The notes under the pieces: generated by a model
Databases searched by the model: none
Seen by the model: only the letters and a program-made list of their open reading frames with translations
What the model was told of the DNA's origin: nothing
Part shown: piece by piece, positions 44,726-55,600 of the stretch
How positions within the stretch are numbered: the stretch's first letter is position 1
How the letters are laid out: every line of letters begins with the position of its first letter
Origin: Ptychodera flava
Taxonomy: Eukaryota; Hemichordata; Enteropneusta; Ptychoderidae
DNA length: 64,000 nt
Direction of reading: 5' to 3'
Assembly (NCBI RefSeq): GCF_041260155.1
Contig: NC_091936.1
Span: forward strand, 38,204,866-38,268,865
Translations under genes and position numbers: made by a program

Positions 44726-45429
44726 TTATCTTATTATGGAGAAGCTATATTGTGGATTAATGGTGATTGGTTTTCAGCGATAAAAGATTCTCTCGTGTTC
44801 CCGTGTGGTATTAAAAGTAACACTATTAATAGTGAGCTCTGATTTGCCCAGACGGTCACGTGACTGTGCATGTATTTACGATATACTGTAAAGTTTGCCA
44901 TTCCTATCTCCAAAGTGGGTTTCTTTCATATTGTTTGTATTTTCATCACAAGTTTCAATATACTGATATAATATAGCGATAAACAACCCCTATAAGTTGG
45001 GTACACCACTCGAGCTCGGTTTTGACCATTTCACTCCTTATACACACGACTGAAGTTCGTGCGTATATGTTGTTTACCGGTCGAAACCGTGTGGTATCCT
45101 TTCAAAGTGGTGCTTTATTGCTTATATATCTCTCGCGATACAATTAAAGAAAAGGGATTGATTGTTGCTGCTGTCATATCACCTTTGCATGACGACTATG
45201 ACATCCAATTTAGTGTTTGCGGGTTTGGAATATATAATTTTTGACATATTATAGCTGTTAACTTTCTTTCCCTAATTTGAGTTATTGAAATGAGTAAAAC
45301 GTCTTTTATTAACCACCATTTTAGCTTTTTAGTGCTATTTAATGCCTATAGAGTATTTTTCTATGTTCCTTTCAACAAGTAAATGTCAGTAAAGTAACAC
45401 AAACTTTTGAGTTTAGGCATTGTCACTGC

Positions 45430-45861
45430 ATAATTTTTGAGTTTACCCCATCAAGCCATATCTTGTTGGAAAAACAGCTGCGTTAGTGTTTCAGAGATAT
45501 GATATTTATGTGGCTTCCTTATTCGCTGCGTTTTGTAGGAGAGGAAACATTACCCATACCCCTATCCCTTAAATGTATATATAGAGGGATGTACGGCATA
45601 CCATATATTAGGTAAACAATCGACGCACCCCATAAGTCTCAAGAAGATACACTCTTTTAATGTTTATTACTTCTCTATTGCATTAAGTTCTTTCAACTGA
45701 TATATAAATACCTTGTAAAAATTGTTTGGAGGAACATGAACTTAATTATTGGGTTTGAAATTAAGCAAATTTTACAATTTACATTTCATGTCCGATATAA
45801 AATCTAATCGATGTTTGAATATCGATTTATCCCCATTTAGTTGTATACCAATGGTAAGGGG
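45430..45861 (-). repeat. Diverged third copy of an arm module
   Basis: Immediately inside the right arm, this segment in reverse complement matches the outer half of the arm (compare 36060-36330) at clearly lower identity. Shared landmarks are AATAATTAAGTTC, GTTCCTCCAAACAATTTTT and a GTATGCC segment. It is absent from the left side, so the element is asymmetric here. Confidence 0.6.
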
Positions 45862-47700
45862 ATTATCTAGGCTTTCTAAGAATGTATTGTTTATGGTTTT
45901 ATTTGTTTTTGTTTCCGACTAGCGGTAAATATGTTACCCCTAACCCATTCCTATTTTACTACCGAGGGCGTGACAGCCCTTCACAAACAAGTCGTTACAC
46001 TCTCACGCACCATCAGTTAAATGGAAAATAAGCAGATTATGACAGCTGAGAATACTAGCTAACAGAAAATCATAGTGGGTAAAATACCTTAGAGGGGATG
46101 ATTTCGATACCTGGCCAACGGACTAACTGTTTTGTGCATATTGTTCAAAAAATCACTTAAAGTTGACACAAACTGAAAGGCTTAAGCTTTGTAACTTTCA
46201 AATATGCAACTTTCCCCAATAAAACTATACATGTTTGGTAAGGCCCATTTCAGAGCTTTCAAACAGTATAACATTTATATGGTTTCATAATTCATGGTTC
46301 AAGGTAGAATGGGAAACATTACCCGTACCCCTTATATTATAATTTTGTTTAAAAAATCACTTAAAATTGACACAAACTGAAAGGCATAAGCTTTGTAACT
46401 TTAAAATATGGACTTTTCCCGATTAAACTATACATGTTTGGTAAGGCCCATTTCAGAGCTTTCAAACGGTATAACATTTATATGGTTTCATAATTCATGG
46501 TTCAAGGCAGAACGGGAAACATTACCCCTACCCCTTATATTAAAATTTTGTTGAAAAAATCACTTAAAATTGACACAAACTGAAAGGTTTAAGCTTTGTT
46601 ACTTTCAAATATGGACTTTTCCCGATAAAACTATACATGTTTGGAAAGGCCCATGTCAGAGCTTTCAAACAGTATAACATTTATATGGTTTCATAATTCA
46701 TGGTTCGAGGCAGAAAGGGAAACATTACCCTACCCCATATGTTGTAATTTCGTACTTAAAAAAATCACTTAAAATTTACACAAACTGAAAGGCATAAGCT
46801 TTGTAAGTTTAAAATATGGACTTTTCCCAATAAAACTATACATGTTTGGAAAGGCCCGTTTCAGAGCTTTTAAACAGTATAACATTTATATGGTTTCGTA
46901 ATTCATGGTTCGAGGCAGAAAGGGAAACATTACCCCTACCCCATATGTTGTAATTTCGTTCTTAAAAAATCACTTAAAATCGACACAAACCGAAAGGCAT
47001 AAGCTTTGTAACTTTTGAATATGCAATTTTTCCCCATAAATCTATATATTTTTAGAAAGGTCTGATGCAGCACTTTCAAAAAATGTAACATTTTTATGGT
47101 TTCATCATTCATGTTTCGAAACAGAAAGGGAAACATTACCCCTACCCCTTACGTTACACACGGATATGTGGCATACCGCATAATAAGAAAACAAGCTCAT
47201 GCACCCACTAAATCTCAAGACACATACTTTTAATCTTGTTTTTCTTGTTTATTGCACTGAGTTCTTCCAAAAAATATATAAATACCTCATGAAAAATTGT
47301 TTGGAGGAACGGGAACTTAATTATTTGGTGTGAAATTTAGCAAATTTTACGATTTACGGCCAATGGCCGATATAAAGTCTAATCGACGTTCGAATATTAT
47401 TTAATCCCTATTAAGTTATATATCAATGAAAAGGCCATGATCTTGGCTTTCTAAAAATGTAACGTTTATAGTATTTTATTGTTTCTGTTTCCGTCGAGCG
47501 GTAGATACGTGACCCCTACCCCATCGTTGAAATCCAAGATGGCGGCCAAGATGGCGGTAAAGATGTCGCCAAATGAACCCCATGGGACACGATTTGATTT
47601 TGGGAACATCAAAATTCATTAAATATAGACCCTAAGGATTACAAAAATGTAGGTTAAATAAATACATCCATGGGGTGCATGGGAACCTTACCTTCCGACT
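45862..47700 (-). repeat. Right inverted arm of foldback element
   Basis: Reverse complement of the left arm over its full length, with the same five tandem units and the same paired AAGATGGCGG motifs (47534-47557). Scattered single-base differences from the left arm show that the copies have diverged somewhat and are not a recent assembly artefact. Confidence 0.85.
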
Positions 47701-48367
47701 AGACTATGTATTTAAACTGAAATTCCTGATCCATCAAAAAAACTGATTTTTTAGTTAACTTTGTATTTACATATAACAAACGTGGACAGTGTTCCACAAG
47801 TCTGCGCTCGTCATATAGAACTCAGAGGTTTGCGACACAACTCTTCTTCTATGCACCTTCCATTCACTAACGGTGGTCTACGAGTGTCTCTCTCAATCTC
47901 AGTTCAACGCGATATTTAGCTTGCGTACTGAAGGAAATCACCCGTACACTTATGAGCAGCGGCCCATATATACGTACACATTGTGTTATATTTGGTCTGT
48001 CATTCCATGTTTCCGTATTCTATTTTCTATATTCCGGTAGTTCTAACCAACCCTATGTGAGACTGAATGTGTGTTATTCACACCTCCGGCCGCATGGTAA
48101 CTCTGTTCTATCATGTAATTCACACAGACACAACTGCCCGACTTATAAGTGAGTTCCACACTTATACTCTCTTTACGACCAAAATGATCACTTCCATGAT
48201 TCTGTCTATCATTTTCATGGTTTCGTTCGGTGTTCACAGATACTTCCAACGAGACAGAAACGCAACAAGGAAAAGGAAGCTGTGACAAAGAACATTGTGA
48301 GGCAGGAACCTTGAATAGATTAATAACTACAGGTTTAAAACATAGATCTCAGTTACAGGTTGCATCA
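47701..48367. other. Spacer between foldback element and next MITE
   Basis: Nothing recognised; short frames only. Confidence 0.4.
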
Positions 48368-48995
48368 TAGACTTGGTTCAAGTCGGTGAATTTTAAAAAA
48401 ATAAACTCATTTATAACAGTTTCTCTTGTGTCTCTCCTATTTCGTACAAACCTATTCGGAATTTGAGAGCCCAGGCCAGATTTCCCTAGTGATTGAATGC
48501 GTTACCTTTGAGTCTGCGCAGAAGTGAGTTAGTTTCTGCCGGATTCACCGGCGACAATTATCGCATTTTGCACGATGGTCCATATGGGCTCACAAACAAC
48601 ACAGATATTTTCACGCGTTTTCGGTGCTACAACAGAGGTCGTGCTGACTTTTGTTGGAGTGATCGCACTCGACATTTTGTCAACAACGCCATGTGATTTT
48701 TGTGCACGTCTCGCTTGGGGTCAATAGGTAACTCCTAATATGTAAACTTTAGTCATGTCATCTTATGAATAATATATAAGTAAATAAAAACGTCATCTCA
48801 TGAATAATTTATAGCAACGCAAACCCTGCAAGAAATCCAAGTCTGTGATTCCGGGTGAAACTCCCCTGTATAGCGTTCACACCACTCATCGCGTCCACTC
48901 AACTCACGCGCGCGTTTCACATGAAAACAAAATACAAATCATTGCGTTCACTCCACTCAAGCATTCACAAATCACAGACTTGAACCAAGTCTAGA
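48368..48995. mobile_element. Non-autonomous terminal-inverted-repeat element, about 628 bp
   Basis: The left end (TAGACTTGGTTCAAGTC) and right end are inverted copies over about 25 bp. TGCATCA occurs directly outside the left end (48361-48367) and just outside the right end (48996-49002), a possible 7-8-bp duplication of the hAT type, though two extra bases (GA) sit at the right end. The interior is non-coding. Confidence 0.55.
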
Positions 48996-49002
48996 TGCAT
49001 CA

Positions 49003-49942
49003 TAATAGAGACCACATATCATCTTCTAAATCATAGCCCAAACAATCTGAAAAGTTAGCTGAGCAGCTTGGATTTACTTGTTATTTTAATCACCTGAGAA
49101 CTCCATAAAGCCAATGATGATGGTATGGTATCGATCTCTGTATCGCTACTGGCTCTAACTCCTGGTGGTTGTGAACACTCTGTCTGCAAGCACTATAATT
49201 TGCCCATTGGTTTCGTTGTCCTGGTTAGATGGTGTGTCGTGATTTCTTTCCTGGGGCACCAATTTGCATTTACTTTAGAAACATTATAACATGAAGTCTG
49301 AATTCGGTCCATCCCGACGTAAGACGCAAATATTGCTTCAAATAGGGATATTGTATCAAGTAAATGAGAATCGAACATGTTAATAATGTATCAGTGCAGC
49401 GGCAATTTTCCAAAATAACCTTCAGAAGCGCTTGTTTGAAAGCCATTTTCTATAACTTGTCCTCTTGTCAATTCGTCGTTGGTATATTTTAATTATAGAA
49501 TAATACACATACGAGAACGGATTGCCATGATCGGGTACATTTATTTGGATGAGATGACAAAACTAAAGCATACATTCACAAAAAGGACCGAGTGGTCAGA
49601 AAACCATTTTACCACTACCATTATACTGAGTGAAAACTATCCACTCGCCAAGAGTTCCAAGATGGTAGATGGCGACTACTCCCCTTTGATTGATATAATG
49701 ACTCATGGTTAATGGAACTTTGATTGTACAGCTGCACTATACATCATACTTGTAGTCTTTCATTGGTAAAAGTATTTCTTAATTTGCATTTTGTTGCCTG
49801 TAATATTCCCTGTACCAAGTTGAATAACGGGAAGAAAGGAATGTTTGAATTTACACTAAACCCGTGATTGTTTTTTTTACACTTCAAAAGGAATACATTG
49901 AAACTAAGTAGTTCTACCATGCCAAAATATTGACACTTGTAT
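49003..49942. other. Region 3' of the CILP-like gene
   Basis: No gene recognised. It lies beyond the polyadenylation signal of the minus-strand CILP-like gene. Confidence 0.4.
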
Positions 49943-49948
49943 TTTATT
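49943..49948 (-). terminator. Polyadenylation signal of the CILP-like gene
   Basis: TTTATT on the + strand (AATAAA on the - strand) about 300 bp after the CILP stop codon, a normal 3' UTR length. Confidence 0.5.
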
Positions 49949-50249
49949 TCTCATTTAGTGGCAGAGGATTCGAGAACTGAGGCATTGACAAACACTTTAC
50001 ATTCGGGTAATTTTCACAATTTTGTGTCTAGAGTTAGTCAATTCAAATCAATCAAGGGTTGAAGATCAAGAGGTTTTACATGCAGTTTTTTAAGATAAAT
50101 AGGTAAAAGTCTGACCCCAAATATTGACTACAGGGCAATACGGGTAAGCTAATTTGTCTTAAATTGCGATGTCATAATTCGTTCACGAATGTTGAAAGAG
50201 GAGACAGGAGTAAATTGTGCTTTGACAATTCTGTGAATAACCCATTTGA

Positions 50250-52654
50250 TTACTCACATTCGAAGGCTATTGCCCAAGCTTCGTCAGGGCGAATCTCTGG
50301 ATCATGGTGAAGGTGTTCGACGTCATTTCCGGCGTAACAGTTGGTGAGTGCATCGTTGTAACCATTCTCACCTTTGGAGACATAGATGCCAGTTTGGAAA
50401 CTAGGGACGTCGACGAAGGGGACCTGAAATCGCATCAGCTTTTCATCTTCAGAGAATACCTCCGTGTTTTGCAAGTTGTGTTCAACCAAGAAGTCGGATA
50501 AATCTGAATTCATATCACTGATGGAAACCTGTCCGGAAGGGTTCTTCTTTACCTGGCATCGTTGCCATGACGACGACGATGGGGATATTTCAAGAACGGT
50601 TAGATCGGGAATGGGATTTGGTTCACCAATGCGCTCATTCCCATAGGCGTCACCTTCGCGCAAATAACCACTGCACTTAAATTCGATACAAGCTGCTGTA
50701 TTCTGGGAAATTTGAGCAACTGGTGGATCCGGTTTAGAGTCGTCTATGCTGAGGCCATACGATTCTATATTTCCAACTGCTAGATGTCCACCAGTCAAAC
50801 TAGACACTCTGACACGTTCACTTCTTGGACTTTCAATGAGAACCTTTATAAAACAGAATCTCTTGTCTTCATTCTCGTATGGGTACCACGATATTGGGGA
50901 GCGATCCTTTTCCGGGTCGATTTCTTCAGTTGTATGTCTGAGCGATCCCCCTTTTTCTTGTTTGAAAAATACAAGGTGGTTCTCATCCGTTGTTGCTTTT
51001 TCGCAGTAGGTTTTCGCGACATATCGGTAGTCCCATTGCCAATAAAATGGTCCCAGTTCACGCGATAAAATTCTTTCATAATCGTATATATCATATTTGT
51101 AATCAAGGTCATTGTACACGTAGCCATAGGAATCATAATAATAGTAATAGTAGGGATAGAACATTGCAGTGATATCATCTTCAGCCATTTGTGGAGTAAG
51201 CCCTAGCATTGTAACATAGCCGGTTTCATCGCCAGGGTTGCTTGGCAGAGTAAAAGAGTCGCGCAAGTCTGTTGGCCACTGTCCTGGGTGGTGTTCACTG
51301 GTAAAGCTGTCTGGGTGCACAGCTTGTAGGAGTTCTCCATCGTATTCAACCTTTACATTTACGGAGAAAAGAGATGGGTCACGTGCACAGAAAGTCAGCA
51401 CGCATGCACTGCCATCTCGTCCAGTCAAAGCTGTGTCGAAAAAGTTAAATCTGCCTTCATCAGGCTCAATTTCGTAGCTAAACCTGACTTCGCGAGCTCT
51501 CGTGATTGCCGTTACCATGGCGCCTTCCAAACCAGCGGATAGTGATTCATCAGTATATGCTCGCACTTTAAGGAAACAAAGTCTTCTCGGCAACATAATT
51601 TGATCGATGTTGCAAACGGGTAAATTCGTCAAACTGTACCCTGAAAAAACAATGTCTCCGACTAAGAATGTGCTAGTCTCTCTCTTTCGTCTTGTTTGTT
51701 CAGAGATTTGAAGGCCCCCGATATCTTCCCATTCCCCCGTTTCCTCATTCAAAAACCAAAGATGGGGTAAATCAGTCACTGAGGTGTCGATGTTTGCCTT
51801 CTCAGCGTCGATATACAACTTCAGGTTACCATCTACTCTCAAGTCATTGTCATTGTCATCTCTAAACTGCATTGAAAACATGCCAAACGTTTCCAACGAT
51901 GCTTGATTTCCCTCTGCATCTCGGGTTGAAAGGTCACTTTGTATTAGGTCAACAGCCATGGGGTCAGTGACATCCATCATAGTGATGCTAGCTTTAACAT
52001 CACCAGTATAGGGGGTGCCACTTGCTAAACAGAATGAACCAGCTGGGATATGCAGTTCCATGATGGGATCGTTGACATCACCAGCCATAGGGATATCCGA
52101 ATCTGAGTTTGAATCTAGCGTAATTGCTTCAGCACGTCTTTGCATTGTTACTGTATGGTAAACAGCATTTTCTGCATCCAAGGGTAAGACCTTTGTTGTG
52201 TCGATTAAAGCATTTAGGCGGTCTTTAAATGTAACTGCTACGCGCGTTTCCCCTTTTGAAACCTCAAAATTGAATGCACCATCGCCGTTTGTTCTATCAA
52301 CCTCCTCATTTTGAACGTATACTGGGCCAAAGGATAATGGAGAACCATCATCCGCTGCCATTGCCCTGCCCCTAACCATTATTGTTTCTCTGCCACAGGG
52401 TACACAACCACACTCAGTGACAACATTAACTTGTATTGAAAATCCCCTACAAGAAATATCGTGAATAGCATTCATCGTTGGAGCGCAGCAATTTTCTTGT
52501 AAATCTAGGCAGTCATCGTCATTGTTTGATGGGCACTTGTTTCTACTGCATGTCCCTACGTCGTAGTATCTTGTACCATTTTCATCCTCACAATCATCCG
52601 GCAGCTTCAATAATTTTGTATCAGGGGACGTGTCACAGACTCTTTCTTCTAATC
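50250..52654 (-). CDS. CILP-like exon 10: CILP core region
   Basis: One 2405-nt exon (residues 413-1213), as in vertebrate CILP genes where most of the protein is in the last exon. It holds a cysteine-rich start (CAPTMNAIHDISCRGF), a second regulatory-like sandwich (VRGRAMAADDGSP), the LWFLNEETGEWEDIG motif, furin-type RRKR (734-737), CFLKVRAYTDE, a Tyr-rich insert (about 908-940), FCFIKVLIESP, AACIEFKCSGYL and the end AWAIAFECE. The stop overlaps a GTGAGT donor-like sequence. About 40 upstream codons open in the same frame are intron (partly MITE) and excluded by the CTAATACCAG acceptor. Confidence 0.93.
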
Positions 52655-55600
52655 CTGGTATTAGAAAAATAACGACAAAAACATGATGATCATCATGAGC
52701 ATTATGAGACAGTTGGTTAATAATATCACGATTGGAAGTAATTTGGGATAATTGGATTTTCATATTTTGCAAATTTCTCAAAAGTGTTAGGTGCCATATG
52801 GCTGAATGCCGCGATGTTACAAATAACTTATAAAAACAAGTGTATAATATAAAAAGAAAAGCAGATGAGATGACATTTGTAGATTAAATCGACATTACTT
52901 CACCGTCCAATTATCCCAAATTAGTTCCAATCGTGATAATTATGAATATAATCAACATTTGCACAAATTTGATGCTAATGTTTTCACGTCCGATAAAATG
53001 ATCAGTCCACCATTGACTGCAATTATTCGCCGCATATTATTAAATTTACTTGATTTCATTTTCTATATTTAATTAATAACAGTAAAACGGCTTCATGAAG
53101 AAAACCTAAAAAAGTTATGAATACATACTGATGACTCTAAGTGAGGCATGCTCGGAATACTGGGAGCCACCCTCGCCATTAACTCTACACTGATAGTCAC
53201 CAGCATCAGCAGGTGAGAGGTCAGTCAAAGTCAGGATGTTGTCAGAACTGTCCTCAATCGCGACACCATTCCTGAACCTAACGGTATACAATGACGGAGC
53301 ATGAGCATTAATTATCATGGCATACGTGTAAAACAACGCTCTTCTTCAAATAGGAACAAAGGAAATCCTAAATGTATACTGACATTTAATATTCCATTTG
53401 TTTTCACCATTATTACAAGCCATTGACATGCACATATCTTGTGCCACAACCAAATACACTGAGGGAGCTTCAAGTATTATAAGGAGTCCATCTATACGAC
53501 GCCACAGGCTCGAACGTGACTTTAATCACTTGATTGCGCAGTTTTGACCAGCTGTGCAACTCCTTGTCTCCGCTGTCTTAATTGAAAATGGCGTTTTTAC
53601 TATCCATTAATGCCCGACCAGGATTTCGTTTCTAAAGACTGAGCAAGGTTACAGGATTTAATGTGATTTAATACAATAACATTTCTTGCTTTGCTTCCAA
53701 CGGTCTGACTTGCTTTTCGTTAGTCGGATTGTCACCGTGTCCTAGCTCTAGCCCTAATCTCTGCAACTATTTACTTCGTTCATCTGTTGGACCAAGTGCT
53801 GAGTGCCAATACACTTACTACTTCAGTGCTCAGTAACGTCTAAATCAGGTTGCAGGTCTCGAAGGAGGCTGTGACGTCATCAACGCCCCCCCCCCCTCTG
53901 GTGACAGGGGGATTATTTCTGTGTATTCGGTTGTGACATTCAGGGTATAGTCTATTTGTATTCCTACAAGAAGCGTGGTCAACCTGTGGAACACAACATT
54001 CTGTTTGGGAATTTTATCACTGTATACATTAAAATAGCCACTGACCATTCATAGTAAAGGCCATCCTGGTTGTCCTTGGCTTTACAGCAAAACGATACTC
54101 CTTGTCCAACCATCCTAAGTTTTGATTGGGGATGCTCAATCACTATAACAGGTTCTGGAATAAATTATATCAGAAAGGACTAAGAGATAATAGTTACATA
54201 TTCTCTTCGTTGGCAAGACGTAGAAAAAGGGCAACAAACAAGAAACTATTTCAAAAACATACGAGCAAACGAATAGGCACACCGAGGAAGCAGCGCAATA
54301 CACAAATATTTAGGGCATGCAGACACTCACCCAAGCGATCAAGCTCAACTTCAAGTGTAAGTCCGTTGGCAACTGTCTTTGTTGCTGGACTGAACTTGTC
54401 CTTTCTGAATGTGAATGCAACACCTGCACACACGTCTTCCACTTCAAAATTACCAGCGCTATTCGTTGTCGCAATGGGGTTTACTAAGTCCTCTACACGA
54501 TAAATCAAGACGTCTTCAAGTGGCCTTCCAGCAATGTCAGTCACTGTTCCGGAAAGCTTGTCTCCGACACAAACGCAAAACGTGCAACCATCATCTAGCA
54601 CACCATTTTCACAAACTTTTGAACAATCTAGAGAGATATCACAAAACAACATCTTTTTAATGGTTACATCTATTAATGAAGCAAATAAAATCGATGCAGA
54701 GGTGTGTTAACCTTTTATGCTTCTTAGCAATACAGCGTACACCCAGCGACGGTATACTATCATAAATGCACGAGCGATAGCGAGTGTATTATTTTGACTG
54801 AACTGGCCACAAAACTAAGTGGTGTAGCCTACCCGTTGATGAGCTGGTGCATTGATATGACATTTTAAAAGTATATTGAAATTCTGGCATGAAACGTCAA
54901 AAAAGGAATTTTGCTCATGGTGAAAGCTCATGCGTTTTCCAACTGTGCTACATTATCCTAATATAGCATGCATTGTTATTGTCATGTCTCGGCCAATCAG
55001 ATCGCTGTATTTGTGCCATCAACAGGTACGGCACAATGCACTCTTATTAATCTTGAGATCAGTGTTATTACCAGCGCGTCATGATACATGTAGCAATGAT
55101 ACCGTTGCCTAAGCACTCATCTATTTTGTTGATATTTTACAGACATTCTGTATACTTTAGAGAAAAAACCTCGATCTCGATAAATGGACAGAGTTAATAT
55201 GTAGAAGAGTTGCATGTTTCCACTAACCAGGACAGGCGATGTCTTCGCATTCCCTTGTTTGAGTAGCTGGTCCAGGACAACTGAACGTACTGCCGTCTGA
55301 GCAGTCTCTAGAACGGGTTCTGATGCCAGGCCCACAGGAAGCATCACAAGCTGACCACTGACCCCATGTTAACCAATTCGCCCCTTCAATCAAACAGTAA
55401 TGATTTGGAAACAGAGAAATCAATGTAAATAAGCTCAATTCAGTTGTTCAAGGATGTTTGTTAGGTCAACAAAATATATATGTAAATGACGTAGCATGAT
55501 GATTGGTGTCAATAAAATCGTCCTTGTGATGTTACCATTTTCAATAGCATAATCTTAAAATTCGATGTCCCGCAGAACGTAAGCACATTTTTTGCACGAT

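Larger units (their letters stand above)
35766..47700. mobile_element. Foldback-type element with long complex inverted repeats
   Basis: An 11.9-kb unit bounded by inverted arms of about 1.84 kb, starting GTCGGAAGGTA at the left and, in reverse complement, at the right. The arms match closely through to about 37611 and 45862. They contain five tandem units of about 205 bp, as in Drosophila FB and Galileo-type foldback elements. The interior of about 8.2 kb holds a third, diverged arm module, some minus-strand open frames and a later LTR retrotransposon. No transposase is recognised, and the target-site duplication is not clear. Confidence 0.75.

Noticed and set aside
52655..52781. Apparent N-terminal extension of the CILP core frame starting at an ATG
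   Set aside because: The acceptor at 52656-52655 joins in phase with the Ig exon, and the extension overlaps a MITE also found at 62.9 kb.
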